A stretch of 58,924 bases of DNA from an uncultured Saprospiraceae bacterium (GCA_937928575.1 CALFWW010000183.1:1-58924); one strand, 5' to 3'; positions 35,890 to 44,661 are shown, counted from the stretch's first letter. Notes: generated by a model from the sequence alone, not told the origin. Translations and numbers: made by a program.

Positions 35890-36318
35890 CTAGTCAAAGT
35901 AGGATTTCATCGTGCGTAAAAATTCTTGCTTTCTACTAATAGATACGCTGATCGTCTTTCCATTTTCCATCAAAACGGATCCACCTTTTCCACGGATGTA
36001 TTTATCCAATCGATTTAAATTGATACTGTGAGATCGATGTATTCTTACGAAGTGTCCTTCGTGATTGACTCTGCTTTCCAGTTCTCGTAATGTTTTACAA
36101 ACCAACATTGACTTTTTTCCCATAAAGTGAATGAGTGTGTAATTTCCTTGTGCTTCCAAGCTAGCGATCGATTCAATGTATTCCAATTCGATTCCTTCCA
36201 TAGTAGGCAATGCGATCTTTGGGTTGCCTCTTTTTTTGTCGGTAGAAGAAGAGGTGATTGGTGCTAATGAAGGTGTATAACTATTGTTATTTTCTTCTTG
36301 AATTTTTACAACTCTCAT
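35890..36318 (-). CDS. LytTR-domain DNA-binding protein without receiver domain
   Basis: A 142-aa protein whose residues ~35-140 form a LytTR DNA-binding domain: IALPTMEGIELEYIESIASLEAQGNYT is the domain start, followed by FVRIHRSHSINLNRLDKYIRG and the end VSISRKQEFLRTM. The N-terminal ~30 residues are polar and disordered, and no receiver or sensor domain is present, so it must be controlled in another way. It is divergent from the tandem 519/512-residue genes across a 189-bp region that could carry its binding sites. LytTR proteins often regulate bacteriocins and surface functions; the target here is inferred only from position. Confidence 0.85.
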   Translation of the reverse strand: MRVVKIQEENNNSYTPSLAPITSSSTDKKRGNPKIALPTMEGIELEYIESIASLEAQGNYTLIHFMGKKSMLVCKTLRELESRVNHEGHFVRIHRSHSINLNRLDKYIRGKGGSVLMENGKTISVSISRKQEFLRTMKSYFD

Positions 36319-36507
36319 ATCTTAAGTGTTTTTGTGAACAATCAAATTCTACTTCAATTTTAAGACATATTAGAATCCTGACCAATCCAAACATCAGCTG
36401 AAAGTCAGTATTCTAATTTGACCTCAATCTAAAGAATCTATGGTCGTTATGGTTGTAATATGAAGATAAGTCCGTATCTTATAATTGTAGAAATCAGCAA
36501 TCCTTAA

Positions 36508-38067
36508 ATGTCGAAAACACCATCACATAAGCTGTTTAATTTAGTCAAATCACTTTCTGGCTCAGAAAAGCGATATTTTAAGTTAGCGGCCAAAAATAAT
36601 GGAGCGGACAAGGTCAATAAGTACCTTGTTTTATTCGATGCTATTGAGTCACAAAAGGCTTATAATGAGGAAGTTCTGAAAGAATTGGTCTATAAAAATG
36701 AGGTCATAGAAAGCCGTAAATATTCAGAACTTAAATCCTATCTATATGAAATGATTTTGAAGTCGTTGCAACAGTTTGATGAGAAGTCATCTGTTGATTA
36801 TAGACTCAAAGGCATGTTGCAAAGCATCCGTGTGTTATTCAAGCGATCTCATTATGATGAATGCAAAGAAATACTTCAAAAAGCTAAAAAACTAGCTTAC
36901 AAATATGAGTCATATGTCAGCATCCTGGAAACGCTCAGATGGGAAAAACAAATCGCTTACGCGCAAATAGATGTTGCTTTTTTGGATCGTGAACTCAATA
37001 GGATCGACGAAGAAGAAAAAGAATGTCTGAGGCATTTGAGAAATTTATCTGATTTTAAAAACATCTTTTTTGAAATGCTGATTATAATCAAAAAAGATCA
37101 CTTGGTAAGAAATGATGAGCAGACAAAAAATCTACAAACGATCATCAATAATCCATTGTTAGAGGATATTGACCATGCACTTTCGCATCAAGCGCAGATA
37201 TTGTTTTATAGAATTTGGGGAATTTATCAACATACCACGCAAGACTTTAATAAGTACTATGAAGTTTGTTTGAAAACCATTGAGTTGATGGAATCCAAAC
37301 CTTATTTATTGAAAGAAGATGTGTCTGAATATATTTCGATGTTGAATAATTATACGATTAGTTGTGGTTTACTTCGAAAATATGAAGAGGTTAATAAGTG
37401 TCTTACAAAATTCAGAAGTATCCGTGCCAATACATTAGATGATGAAGTGAAAATTCACAGACATTATTTTACACACAAATCTTACTTGTGTATTTATACT
37501 GGAGAATTTGAAGAAGGATTGGAGGCGTTGGAAACACATTTGAAAGAATCGAAAAAATTTGACAAACAGTTTTTTGAAAGCAATAGTTTTTTCTTCCAAT
37601 ATTTTTACATCGCGTTTGGAGCAGGGGATTATGAAAGAGCAATGACTTATCTCAATCAATGGTTGGACCTCTCGAATAATATTGAAAGACAGGATTTACA
37701 AAGTATCGCCAGAATTTTGAATTTAGTTACCCATTATGAAATGGGAAATAATTTACTTTTGGAATCCCTGTTGAGATCTACGTCCCGATATCAAAAGAAG
37801 CAAGATCATATCTTCAAATTTGAAAAAAAGATGGTCAGCTTTATTGGTCACTTAATTAAAATCACCAATCGACAAGATAGATTGGATGCGTTCACTGCGC
37901 TGAAAAAAGATTTTGAAAAGCTCGCCAACGAACCAAGCGAGAAAATCATGTTTAGATATTTTGATGTCATTGCATGGATGGAAAGTAAAATCACAGAAAG
38001 ACCATTCGCGACAATTGTCAAAGAAAGATACCTCCTTAAATCAGCAGTTCCTGTTTCTAAGCGTTAG
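36508..38067 (+). CDS. Unknown ~519-residue helical-repeat protein, paralogue 1
   Basis: A 519-aa cytoplasmic-looking protein, almost wholly helical, without signal peptide. The N-terminal ~90 residues are highly conserved with the next gene: LFNLVKSLSGSEKRYFKL matches LFKLIRSMTPSEKRYFKV, and the SRKYSELKSYLYEMILKSLQ region also matches. The rest looks like TPR-type helix pairs (YEECKE, GEFEEGLEAL, GDYERAMTYLNQW). I do not recognise a named family. From memory, related proteins are common in Saprospiria. It heads a two-gene unit (36 bp gap) that faces a GG-leader peptide gene, and it is divergent from a LytTR regulator. Confidence 0.75.
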   Translation: MSKTPSHKLFNLVKSLSGSEKRYFKLAAKNNGADKVNKYLVLFDAIESQKAYNEEVLKELVYKNEVIESRKYSELKSYLYEMILKSLQQFDEKSSVDYRLKGMLQSIRVLFKRSHYDECKEILQKAKKLAYKYESYVSILETLRWEKQIAYAQIDVAFLDRELNRIDEEEKECLRHLRNLSDFKNIFFEMLIIIKKDHLVRNDEQTKNLQTIINNPLLEDIDHALSHQAQILFYRIWGIYQHTTQDFNKYYEVCLKTIELMESKPYLLKEDVSEYISMLNNYTISCGLLRKYEEVNKCLTKFRSIRANTLDDEVKIHRHYFTHKSYLCIYTGEFEEGLEALETHLKESKKFDKQFFESNSFFFQYFYIAFGAGDYERAMTYLNQWLDLSNNIERQDLQSIARILNLVTHYEMGNNLLLESLLRSTSRYQKKQDHIFKFEKKMVSFIGHLIKITNRQDRLDAFTALKKDFEKLANEPSEKIMFRYFDVIAWMESKITERPFATIVKERYLLKSAVPVSKR

Positions 38068-38103
38068 AACAATATAAACCTAACGATATATTTACAAAAA
38101 AGA

Positions 38104-39642
38104 ATGTCCAAGAAACCTTCTCTGAAATTATTCAAACTGATCAGATCAATGACGCCTTCAGAGAAGCGGTATTTTAAGGTGTACGCCTCCAATCATCGTA
38201 GTACAGATTCTAATAAATATTTTAAATTGTTTGATGCCATTGATGCTCAAAAAGAATATGATGATCAAGCATTGAAAACTTTAATTTATAATGGCGAAAA
38301 ATTACAAAGCAAAAAATTTCCAGAACTGAAATCTTATCTTTTCGAGTCTATTTTGAAAAGTTTGCAAGCATTTGATGAGAAAACTTCGGTTGATTATAAA
38401 ATCAAAGGACTGTTGTCGAATGTAAAAGTACTATACAACCGTTCGCATTATGTTGAGTGCAAAGAATATTTGGTGAAAGCGAAAAAATTGGCACTAAAGT
38501 ATGAAGCTTTCATTGATCTACTTGAAATTTTGGATTGGAAAAAGAGAATTGCTTACACCCTAATTGATATCCCATTTTTGGATAAAGAGTTGAAGTATAT
38601 CGAAGAGGAGGAAAAAACTTATTTGGAGCATTTGCAAAATATTGCAGATTACAAACACCTGTTTTTTGAAATTTATTTTCTGGTGAAGAAAGAGGCATTC
38701 ATTCGATCCGAGAAAAAACTTCCAATTGTCAATGAGTTCAAAAGACATCCATTATTGCAAAATTTATCGACGGCTAAATCTCATCGGGCGAAGATATTGT
38801 ATTACAGGTGTAGAAGTCTATACTATTCCTTCGTTTTGAAATACAAAAAGTTCTACAATTTCAATAAGGAATTAATTGCATTGATGGAGTCCGCTCCTCA
38901 TTTTTTGAAAGAAGATGTTTCTGAATATATCTCAGCGACCAGTAACCTGATTTTAAGTTGTGGTTTGCTTAAAAAATATAATGAATGTAATGAAGTGCTT
39001 GAAAATTTACATGAGATAAAGCCATTGACTTACGATGATGAATTGAAAATAAAAAGGCAATATTATTTATTCAAGATGTCAATTGCACAAACGACCGGAG
39101 AATTTGAGACTGGACTGAAGACCATCAATGACATGCAAAAAGTGAGTAAGAAGTATAAATTGGAATTCTTCGAACCGAGTACTTTGTATTTTCAGTATTT
39201 CTATATTCACTTTGGATTAGGCGACTATGATTCTGCTTTGGATTATTTGAATAAATTGATGGACATTCCTAAAAGCGATGTCAATAAACAAGATTTGAGA
39301 AGTATTGCAAGGATCATCAATCTTTTTATTCACTTCGAATTAGGAAATCATTTGTTATTAGAATCCTTGTTGAGATCCACGTATCGATTTTTGAAAGAAC
39401 GACAACGGTTGTATGAATTGGAAAAGGAAGTAATTCGATTTATCACAAAGGCAGAAAAGATACAGACCAAAAAAGAATTGGACACTTTGTTCAAAGAACT
39501 AAGAGTCCAATTCAAAAAGTTGTCTGAGATTCCTTCTGAAAAAGCTATGCTGAATTACTTTGACTTTGATGCATTACTTGAGAGTAAAATAACTAACAAG
39601 TCATTTGCAGAAATAGTGAAAAGTAAAATCAAAAAGGATTAA
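38104..39642 (+). CDS. Unknown ~512-residue helical-repeat protein, paralogue 2
   Basis: A 512-aa protein that is collinear with the preceding gene over its full length. Shared landmarks are SEKRYFK, AFDEKTSVDYKIKGLL versus QFDEKSSVDYRLKGML, HFLKEDVSEYIS versus YLLKEDVSEYIS, NLILSCGLLKKYNECNE, FQYFYIHFGLGDYDSAL and NHLLLESLLRSTYRF. It is thus a tandem duplication that has diverged. It is all helical, with no catalytic motif or membrane segment. Its stop lies 12 bp from the end of the convergent GG-leader peptide gene. An adaptor or scaffold role through TPR-like repeats is a guess. Confidence 0.75.
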   Translation: MSKKPSLKLFKLIRSMTPSEKRYFKVYASNHRSTDSNKYFKLFDAIDAQKEYDDQALKTLIYNGEKLQSKKFPELKSYLFESILKSLQAFDEKTSVDYKIKGLLSNVKVLYNRSHYVECKEYLVKAKKLALKYEAFIDLLEILDWKKRIAYTLIDIPFLDKELKYIEEEEKTYLEHLQNIADYKHLFFEIYFLVKKEAFIRSEKKLPIVNEFKRHPLLQNLSTAKSHRAKILYYRCRSLYYSFVLKYKKFYNFNKELIALMESAPHFLKEDVSEYISATSNLILSCGLLKKYNECNEVLENLHEIKPLTYDDELKIKRQYYLFKMSIAQTTGEFETGLKTINDMQKVSKKYKLEFFEPSTLYFQYFYIHFGLGDYDSALDYLNKLMDIPKSDVNKQDLRSIARIINLFIHFELGNHLLLESLLRSTYRFLKERQRLYELEKEVIRFITKAEKIQTKKELDTLFKELRVQFKKLSEIPSEKAMLNYFDFDALLESKITNKSFAEIVKSKIKKD

Positions 39643-39654
39643 TACAAATTGTAA

Positions 39655-39867
39655 TTACTTGCCAATACGTTTGGATAAGCTAATTCCATCTGTCATATCA
39701 TCACGGGTAGCTACTTCCGTAAAACGAGTACCACGTACAGAGATAGAGCCCCAATTGCTACGCTCGCGGATATATCCACCCTTGGTGTTGTTTTGTTGCT
39801 CTTTCGTTAATTCTGTAACAAAGCTTTTCAACTTTAGCTCTTTAATTTTGAGTTTCTTCTTTTTCAT
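39655..39867 (-). CDS. GG-leader peptide, RiPP-type precursor without cysteine
   Basis: A 70-aa peptide. The leader MKKKKLKIKELKLKSFVTEL...EQQNNTKGG has the LKLKSFVT and KGG features of Bacteroidota class I lanthipeptide (pinensin-like) leaders. The 39-residue part after GG begins YIRERSNWGSISVRGT and contains nine Ser/Thr but no Cys, so it cannot form lanthionine rings. The ATG at 39867 is preferred over the ATG at 39873, because AAGGA lies 6 nt before it but abuts the other. No LanB, LanC, radical-SAM or peptidase-transporter gene is in the window. Its neighbours are the two ~515-residue paralogues and, across a gap, recX. Confidence 0.75.
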   Translation of the reverse strand: MKKKKLKIKELKLKSFVTELTKEQQNNTKGGYIRERSNWGSISVRGTRFTEVATRDDMTDGISLSKRIGK

Positions 39868-39873
39868 AATCAT

Positions 39874-40304
39874 TCCTTTTTATTGAATAGATGCGGTTTA
39901 TTGACATTTGGGTGTCAACGCTTTTAAAAATAGGTGTTTTTAAAGACGATAAACAACCAAAAAAGGGCTAAAAGTCAGGTTTCTAAATGATGAGATTGTG
40001 CTATTCACACAGAGAATAGCATTGGTAACATAATAACTGTATTTTCTTAAGTGATAGTTCCTTCGATTAAAACCAATGAGATTTATGTCGGGATATGACA
40101 TTACGGAACGGGCAAATGTCATGGAAAAAAGGTTGTCGATGTACGACCTCTCTGAGGCCTCTCTGAGGTCTGATACGCTAAATGACCGCAGATCGGCCAA
40201 ACTATGTTAGAAAATTAGATAATAGGTAGGATTCGACCACAGAGTGGCTCGTACTATAAAATTTCTTGTTTCAATGACAGGGAGCAAAAGTATTCAATGA
40301 GCAA
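39874..40304. other. 431-bp gene-free region upstream of the GG-leader peptide
   Basis: It holds a TTGACA...TGTCAA palindrome at 39901-39918, about 34 bp before the peptide start. It also holds an 8-bp hairpin TGCTATTC...GAATAGCA at 39999-40021 and two head-to-tail copies of CCTCTCTGAGG at 40147-40168. A minus-strand open frame of 86 codons across it has no family resemblance and is not called. Confidence 0.6.
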
Positions 40305-40787
40305 TTACTGAATACTCCCGTCTTTCAAAATTGTCCAAATCAAAGCAGATTCAAATCCTTTACCTTGTGCAAACTTAGCCAATTTTCCTTTTCGTTTAAA
40401 TGGATCTGTTTCTCTGAGGACTTTTGATTTTTTTTCCAACAATGCTCTTAGCTGTCCTTCATAATCAAATTCATCCAATTCTTCCATCGCTTTCTTGATA
40501 CAATAGTCAGAAACTCGTTTGCGCTTCAGTTCTTGTTTTATTTTCCACCGACCCCACTTTTTGATTCGGAACTTACCTCTGGCGAAAGAACGAGCGTATC
40601 TTTCTTCATTCAGAAATTTTTCAGCAATGAGGATACACATAACCTCATCCAGATCATCTCCATAAATTTCAATTTCAATCAATTTGTCTTTGACCTCTTT
40701 GTGGCATCTATCTCGGTAGGCACAAAATTTCATCATTCGGATGAGTGCTTTTTCTACGGTGGGTGTTATATGGTATTTTTTTTCTAT
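40305..40787 (-). CDS. recX: Regulatory protein RecX, start codon unclear
   Basis: The RecX body is clear: KFCAYRDRCHKEVKDKL, LIAEKFLNEERYARSFARGKFRIKKWGRWKIKQEL and KRKGKLAKFAQGKGFE. RecX binds RecA and inhibits it. The first ATG in frame (40736) would cut off the first helix. The frame stays open upstream and reads EKKYHITPTVEKALIR before MMKFCAY, as normal RecX N-termini do, but it contains no ATG, GTG or TTG; ATA at 40787-40785 stands where the start is expected. The gene therefore either uses a rare start, is made from 40736 in short form, or has lost its start. The coordinates include the ATA option. Confidence 0.85.
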   Translation of the reverse strand: MEKKYHITPTVEKALIRMMKFCAYRDRCHKEVKDKLIEIEIYGDDLDEVMCILIAEKFLNEERYARSFARGKFRIKKWGRWKIKQELKRKRVSDYCIKKAMEELDEFDYEGQLRALLEKKSKVLRETDPFKRKGKLAKFAQGKGFESALIWTILKDGSIQ

Positions 40788-40838
40788 GGTATAAAGGTTG
40801 TTTTGAAATAGATGATTACATAACCAAATTCAAATCAC

Positions 40839-41684
40839 ATGTTTGAACATATCAATGTGGAATCTATCACAAATGTATTGATGGATTTTGGTCCAAAGGT
40901 AATTATGGCTGTTGTAGTTTTATACTTTGGCTTTAAAATTATTGGATGGGCAGTAAATAAATTTCGAAATATTTTAGAATTCAACAAAGTTGATGAAACT
41001 TTACGACCCTTTCTAGCTTCAATGCTGAATATTGCACTAAAAATCGGAGTGGTCCTTTTTGTAGCTGGGATGTTTGGCTTTCAGACAACATCTTTGGTAG
41101 CGGTAGTGGGTGCGATGACTTTTGCAGTCGGTATGGCACTTCAAGGAAATCTTGGAAATTTTGCAAGTGGGGTCATGATTCTATTATTCAAACCATACAA
41201 AGTAGGAGACTTAATTAAAGTGAATGATTTTACAGGACAAGTTTCCGAAATTCAAATTTTCAATACGTTGTTATTAACACCAGATAATCGCAAAATAATT
41301 ATTCCTAATGGTTCAATTACGGATGGTGCCATTGAGAATATAACTGGTCAGGAAACGATTCGGGTGGATATGACTTTTGGTATCAGTTATGATGATGACA
41401 TCGATCATGCACGTCAATGTATTATGGATACGGCTTTGAGTTGTGATAAAATTTTGAAGAGCAAGCCGATTGATATTTTTGTTACAGAATTAGCGGACAG
41501 CTCCGTTAATTTCGCAGTAAGACCATGGTGCAATTCCGCACATTATTGGGATGTCTACTTTTTTATGCAAGAAAATATCAAAAAGAATTTCGACAAAAAC
41601 CACGTCAACTTCCCTTACCCGACGATGGACTTAAATGTAAACGCAACTTCCAACAACCAAAGAACGATGGAATCACTGTATTAA
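40839..41684 (+). CDS. MscS-type small-conductance mechanosensitive channel
   Basis: A 281-aa membrane protein with three hydrophobic helices (about 16-36, 62-84 and 88-115). The pore helix is VVGAMTFAVGMALQGNLGNFASGVMILLF, with Gly/Ala packing as in MscS TM3. The cytoplasmic beta domain (KPYKVGDLIKVNDFTGQVSEI, NTLLLTPDNRKIIIPNG) and the alpha/beta C-domain follow, as in MscS. It releases solutes during osmotic downshock. It is divergent from recX and converges on the HAD gene with 5 bp between the stops. Confidence 0.92.
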   Translation: MFEHINVESITNVLMDFGPKVIMAVVVLYFGFKIIGWAVNKFRNILEFNKVDETLRPFLASMLNIALKIGVVLFVAGMFGFQTTSLVAVVGAMTFAVGMALQGNLGNFASGVMILLFKPYKVGDLIKVNDFTGQVSEIQIFNTLLLTPDNRKIIIPNGSITDGAIENITGQETIRVDMTFGISYDDDIDHARQCIMDTALSCDKILKSKPIDIFVTELADSSVNFAVRPWCNSAHYWDVYFFMQENIKKNFDKNHVNFPYPTMDLNVNATSNNQRTMESLY

Positions 41685-41689
41685 TACCG

Positions 41690-42322
41690 TCAGGTGTTTG
41701 TTAATATATATTTTTCAAAAGAGGTAGTGATATCAATTTTGGGATCGTGTAAGATTCCTTTGATACCTACCTCTTTTGCCATTTGGATATTATCCGCATT
41801 GTCATCAATAAACATCGTTTCGGATGCGATCAAATTGGCATCTTGCAAAACGAAGTCATAGATATCTCGATTGGGTTTTCTCAATCCAATAATATGAGAA
41901 TAATAAGTTTTGACAAAAAAGCGCTCATCAAAATTTAACATACTGTACTCGCGATCCAGATAATCATAAATCCAAGACAAATGGATAATGTTGGTGTTGC
42001 TCAATAAGTAAATCTTGTATTGTGATTTCAAACTTTCCAGAAGATCAAAACGCTCTGGTTTTATGTAAAGCAACATCGAATTGTAAACGGCAATCATTTT
42101 GTCTCCCGATATTGGTCTTCCCATCACATCACTTATTTGTGTATTCATCTCATCAATGGTTACTGCTCCAATCTCCAATGCAATAAAAATGTCTTCAATC
42201 AAATTTCTCTGTTGAGGAGTATGTACACCTAAGAATGATTCCAATCGGTTCTGAAATTTGATTTTATCCAGATCAATCAATACATCTCCAAAATCAAAAA
42301 TGATATTTTTTATAGTTGACAT
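41690..42322 (-). CDS. HAD family hydrolase
   Basis: A 210-aa haloacid-dehalogenase-like phosphatase from the start MSTIKNIIFDFGDVLIDLD. In-frame codons upstream to 42412 have no family counterpart. Motif I is DFGDVL (nucleophile Asp, with Gly then Asp as acid/base), motif II is LLSNTN, motif III Lys lies in GLRKPNRDIY and motif IV is FIDDNADNI. The cap is the helical subclass I type. It resembles the YihX/alpha-D-glucose-1-phosphatase group. The substrate is not determined by sequence. Confidence 0.88.
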   Translation of the reverse strand: MSTIKNIIFDFGDVLIDLDKIKFQNRLESFLGVHTPQQRNLIEDIFIALEIGAVTIDEMNTQISDVMGRPISGDKMIAVYNSMLLYIKPERFDLLESLKSQYKIYLLSNTNIIHLSWIYDYLDREYSMLNFDERFFVKTYYSHIIGLRKPNRDIYDFVLQDANLIASETMFIDDNADNIQMAKEVGIKGILHDPKIDITTSFEKYILTNT

Positions 42323-42435
42323 GAGTTTTAAAATTTGATACGCAATGTACACCAATTCCCAATTGAAATCAAAAGGACTTTTACCTAGCTGAATAGGAAC
42401 TTTTTCACCCAAATTGGAATTGTTATAAGAAAGCC

Positions 42436-42466
42436 TTGCAAACTGTATTTCAAATATGTAAATTTG
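42436..42466 (+). promoter_or_regulatory. Bacteroidota-type promoter of the CAT tRNA
   Basis: TTG at 42436-42438, a 20-nt spacer and TAAATTTG at 42459-42466 (TAnnTTTG) are present, 18 nt before the tRNA. Confidence 0.7.
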
Positions 42467-42484
42467 CCTCGCTTTAAAAGCATC

Positions 42485-42558
42485 GGGCCTATAGCTCAGT
42501 TGGTTAGAGCACCTGACTCATAATCAGGTGGTCCCAGGTTCAAGTCCTGGTGGGCCCA
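42485..42558 (+). tRNA. tRNA with CAT anticodon (tRNA-Met or tRNA-Ile2)
   Basis: The 74-nt cloverleaf has acceptor GGGCCTA/TGGGCCC, D arm GCTC/GAGC, anticodon stem CCTGA/TCAGG with loop CTCATAA, and T arm CCAGG/CCTGG. It is not an initiator, since the GGG/CCC anticodon-stem pairs are absent. C4-G69 and C5-G68 are features that the lysidine synthase TilS uses, so a minor isoleucine tRNA is possible. An elongator methionine tRNA looks similar. CCA is not encoded. Confidence 0.93.
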
Positions 42559-42565
42559 CAACAGC

Positions 42566-42597
42566 AACCTTGAGGAGAAATCCTTGAGGTTTTTTTC
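42566..42597 (+). terminator. Intrinsic terminator of the CAT tRNA
   Basis: An 11-bp stem, AACCTTGAGGA/TCCTTGAGGTT with two wobble pairs, is capped by GAAA and followed by a T run. It ends right at the stop codon of the convergent membrane-protein gene. Confidence 0.8.
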
Positions 42598-42598
42598 A

Positions 42599-43042
42599 TC
42601 AGAGCCCTTCATCTAAAATATCTGATGCAGTTTCTGGTTGGATTCCTTTCAAGTAATTTCTTGCTGGTTTAGTCAGTAAAACGATGAGAATGAGGATGGT
42701 AAATAATGGGATGCCCAGACTAAATCCAGTCAGTATATCAAGTATTACTGCAACAATCGTCGGCCAAAATTTTCTCAAGGTTATGAAATACAAAGTAAGA
42801 CCTGCAAAAATCAGCGGGAATATGGATCTTCCAATCAGTTTTCCAAATGCATAGTTTAAGTCGTTATAATTTAAGCCATATCCTTCAATGATACCATCTC
42901 TGATTCCTGTCATTGCATTTCGAGCACCTGGTTCCAAATCTTTAGTAAAATAGAACAATACAATAGTCAATAGCATGAAAGCCAATTTCAAAGTAGTCAT
43001 CACAATTACAACTTTGACTCGAAGCGGTTTTTGAAATTTCAT
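42599..43042 (-). CDS. Small integral membrane protein, unknown
   Basis: A 147-aa protein from the preferred start MKFQKPLRVKVVIVM. It has hydrophobic helices at about 10-32, 72-92 and a long one at 98-128 (FWPTIVAVILDILTGFSLGIPLFTILILIVLL). A short soluble loop (DLEPGARNAMTGIRDGIIEGYG) separates the first two. A longer start at 43114 adds a Lys-rich segment and is less likely. The layout resembles small uncharacterised Bacteroidota membrane proteins. The function is unknown. Confidence 0.6.
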   Translation of the reverse strand: MKFQKPLRVKVVIVMTTLKLAFMLLTIVLFYFTKDLEPGARNAMTGIRDGIIEGYGLNYNDLNYAFGKLIGRSIFPLIFAGLTLYFITLRKFWPTIVAVILDILTGFSLGIPLFTILILIVLLTKPARNYLKGIQPETASDILDEGL

Positions 43043-43137
43043 AAGTTTTGGTTTAGCATACAAATCTAATTTGAAAGCAACAGCGTTTCTTTTTTTGATG
43101 AAAATATATTTCAAGTATCTTCACTTCAAAAATTCTA

Positions 43138-44661
43138 TTGTTCAAACTTAATCACTTCTTGACACTTTTAGCGAGTTATTTATTCCTGTTACTATGGAAT
43201 GGATATACTTACGGCCATGGAGATTTGATCGAGGTATTACCTTATGCCAACTGGATGATAGATCATTCTCTTTATCCAAGCGATTTATATATACAAAATA
43301 CGATTACCGAAGTGCCAAATGAGCGATATGTCTTGGCCAAAATTTTTTCTTGGTTTGGAAATGCACAGGATTGGGTGGCACTGCTTTTACATTTTTTATG
43401 CAGCTTATTTTTATTGGAAGGATTGTATCGAATTGCAAAGAAATTTATCAATTCTGAAGGATTGATTTGGGCTGCTATCTTGATTCCAATTTCTATTTTG
43501 TATGGCAAGAATTTAGGTGGAAATGAAATGTATATTCCACTCTTTACATCCAGTACTTTGGCGAAAGCATTGGGGATTTGGGCGATCTATTTTTTTCTTC
43601 AAAAAGATCAAAAATATTTTGCAGTATATCTCTTACTCATTTTAGCAGCAGTGATTCAACCCATTGTTAGTATTCAGCTTTTTGTGTTGATTACAGGGGT
43701 TTACTTTCTCGAACAATTTACATTTGATCAACCCAAAAAATGGACTGGTTTAATTGCTGGAATTGTCGCTTACTTTATGACTGCAGGTGTCTGGATATAT
43801 ATGATGAATCGGAATTTTTCTACTGGATTTATTGACAACCAAATGCTGTTCGATTTCTTCGAATTTAGAGATTCGCATCATTATTTTCCATCTTATTTTC
43901 CTTTCAAATATTATGTTTTATTAGTTCCAATATTCTTGATTGGATTAACTTATTATTTCAAAAAGGAAAGGAAGTTATTTCTGTTTTTCGGATTAGTAAT
44001 GTTAGGATTAATGGTGTTTTGGGTAGGAGTTGAAAAATTGCAAATATCGTCCATCTTATCTGCACAATGGTTTAAATCTACTATTTGGTTGAAAGCATTT
44101 TCTTTTATTGCCCTATTTGCCTTGTTAGAAAAGTATTTGCCTTTTTTGAAAGAAGACTATTTTGACAAATTTGTGAAGTGGGGAATTCGACTAGTAGGTC
44201 TGATGTCCATTGTTATCATGATGAATCCGTTTTCCATTTTTCAGAGGAGACCGTATGATCTTCCATGCTTCGATATTAAAAATTCCGAATTGGAAATTTC
44301 TGAAATGGCCAAATCAGTCACCGATAAAAATGCGGTGTTTTTAATTCCAAAAGACAATACGCATTTTAAATATTATAGCCAAAGAAATAGTTATGTGGAC
44401 TACAAAGCAATTGTACATCGAAAATCATTTATTCCAACATGGTATAAACGTATCCAAGAAGTTTATGGGATAAATGTGAGAGATAGGAGAGAGGGAGTAG
44501 CTGTAAATCAAAAAGCAACTTTGTATTACAAAAATTTATCCGTTGAAAATCTGAACCAATTCACCCTGAAAGGAGTTACCCATATACTGACCTATAAGGA
44601 GGTGAAGTTGCCATTTGAAATCATTGGAACAAATGAAGAATTCATCATTTATCAACTTTAA
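43138..44661 (+). CDS. Polytopic membrane protein, GT-C-like layout, unknown
   Basis: A 507-aa protein with about ten hydrophobic helices and a soluble C-terminal domain of ~130 residues (DLPCFDIKNSELEISEMAKSV ... FIIYQL). After the first helix comes a conserved acidic stretch (GHGDLIEVLPYANWM) in the place where GT-C glycosyltransferases carry their catalytic acidic residues. The ending (ILTYKEVKLPFEIIGTNEEFIIYQL) is also common in GT-C-type proteins. It may be an uncharacterised lipid-linked sugar transferase, but no named family is certain. The start is TTG; no ATG fits in frame. Confidence 0.65.
   Translation: MFKLNHFLTLLASYLFLLLWNGYTYGHGDLIEVLPYANWMIDHSLYPSDLYIQNTITEVPNERYVLAKIFSWFGNAQDWVALLLHFLCSLFLLEGLYRIAKKFINSEGLIWAAILIPISILYGKNLGGNEMYIPLFTSSTLAKALGIWAIYFFLQKDQKYFAVYLLLILAAVIQPIVSIQLFVLITGVYFLEQFTFDQPKKWTGLIAGIVAYFMTAGVWIYMMNRNFSTGFIDNQMLFDFFEFRDSHHYFPSYFPFKYYVLLVPIFLIGLTYYFKKERKLFLFFGLVMLGLMVFWVGVEKLQISSILSAQWFKSTIWLKAFSFIALFALLEKYLPFLKEDYFDKFVKWGIRLVGLMSIVIMMNPFSIFQRRPYDLPCFDIKNSELEISEMAKSVTDKNAVFLIPKDNTHFKYYSQRNSYVDYKAIVHRKSFIPTWYKRIQEVYGINVRDRREGVAVNQKATLYYKNLSVENLNQFTLKGVTHILTYKEVKLPFEIIGTNEEFIIYQL

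Noticed and set aside
39940-40200. 86-codon minus-strand frame upstream of the GG-leader peptide
   Set aside because: It has no leader, family resemblance or coding bias, and it crosses tandem repeats.
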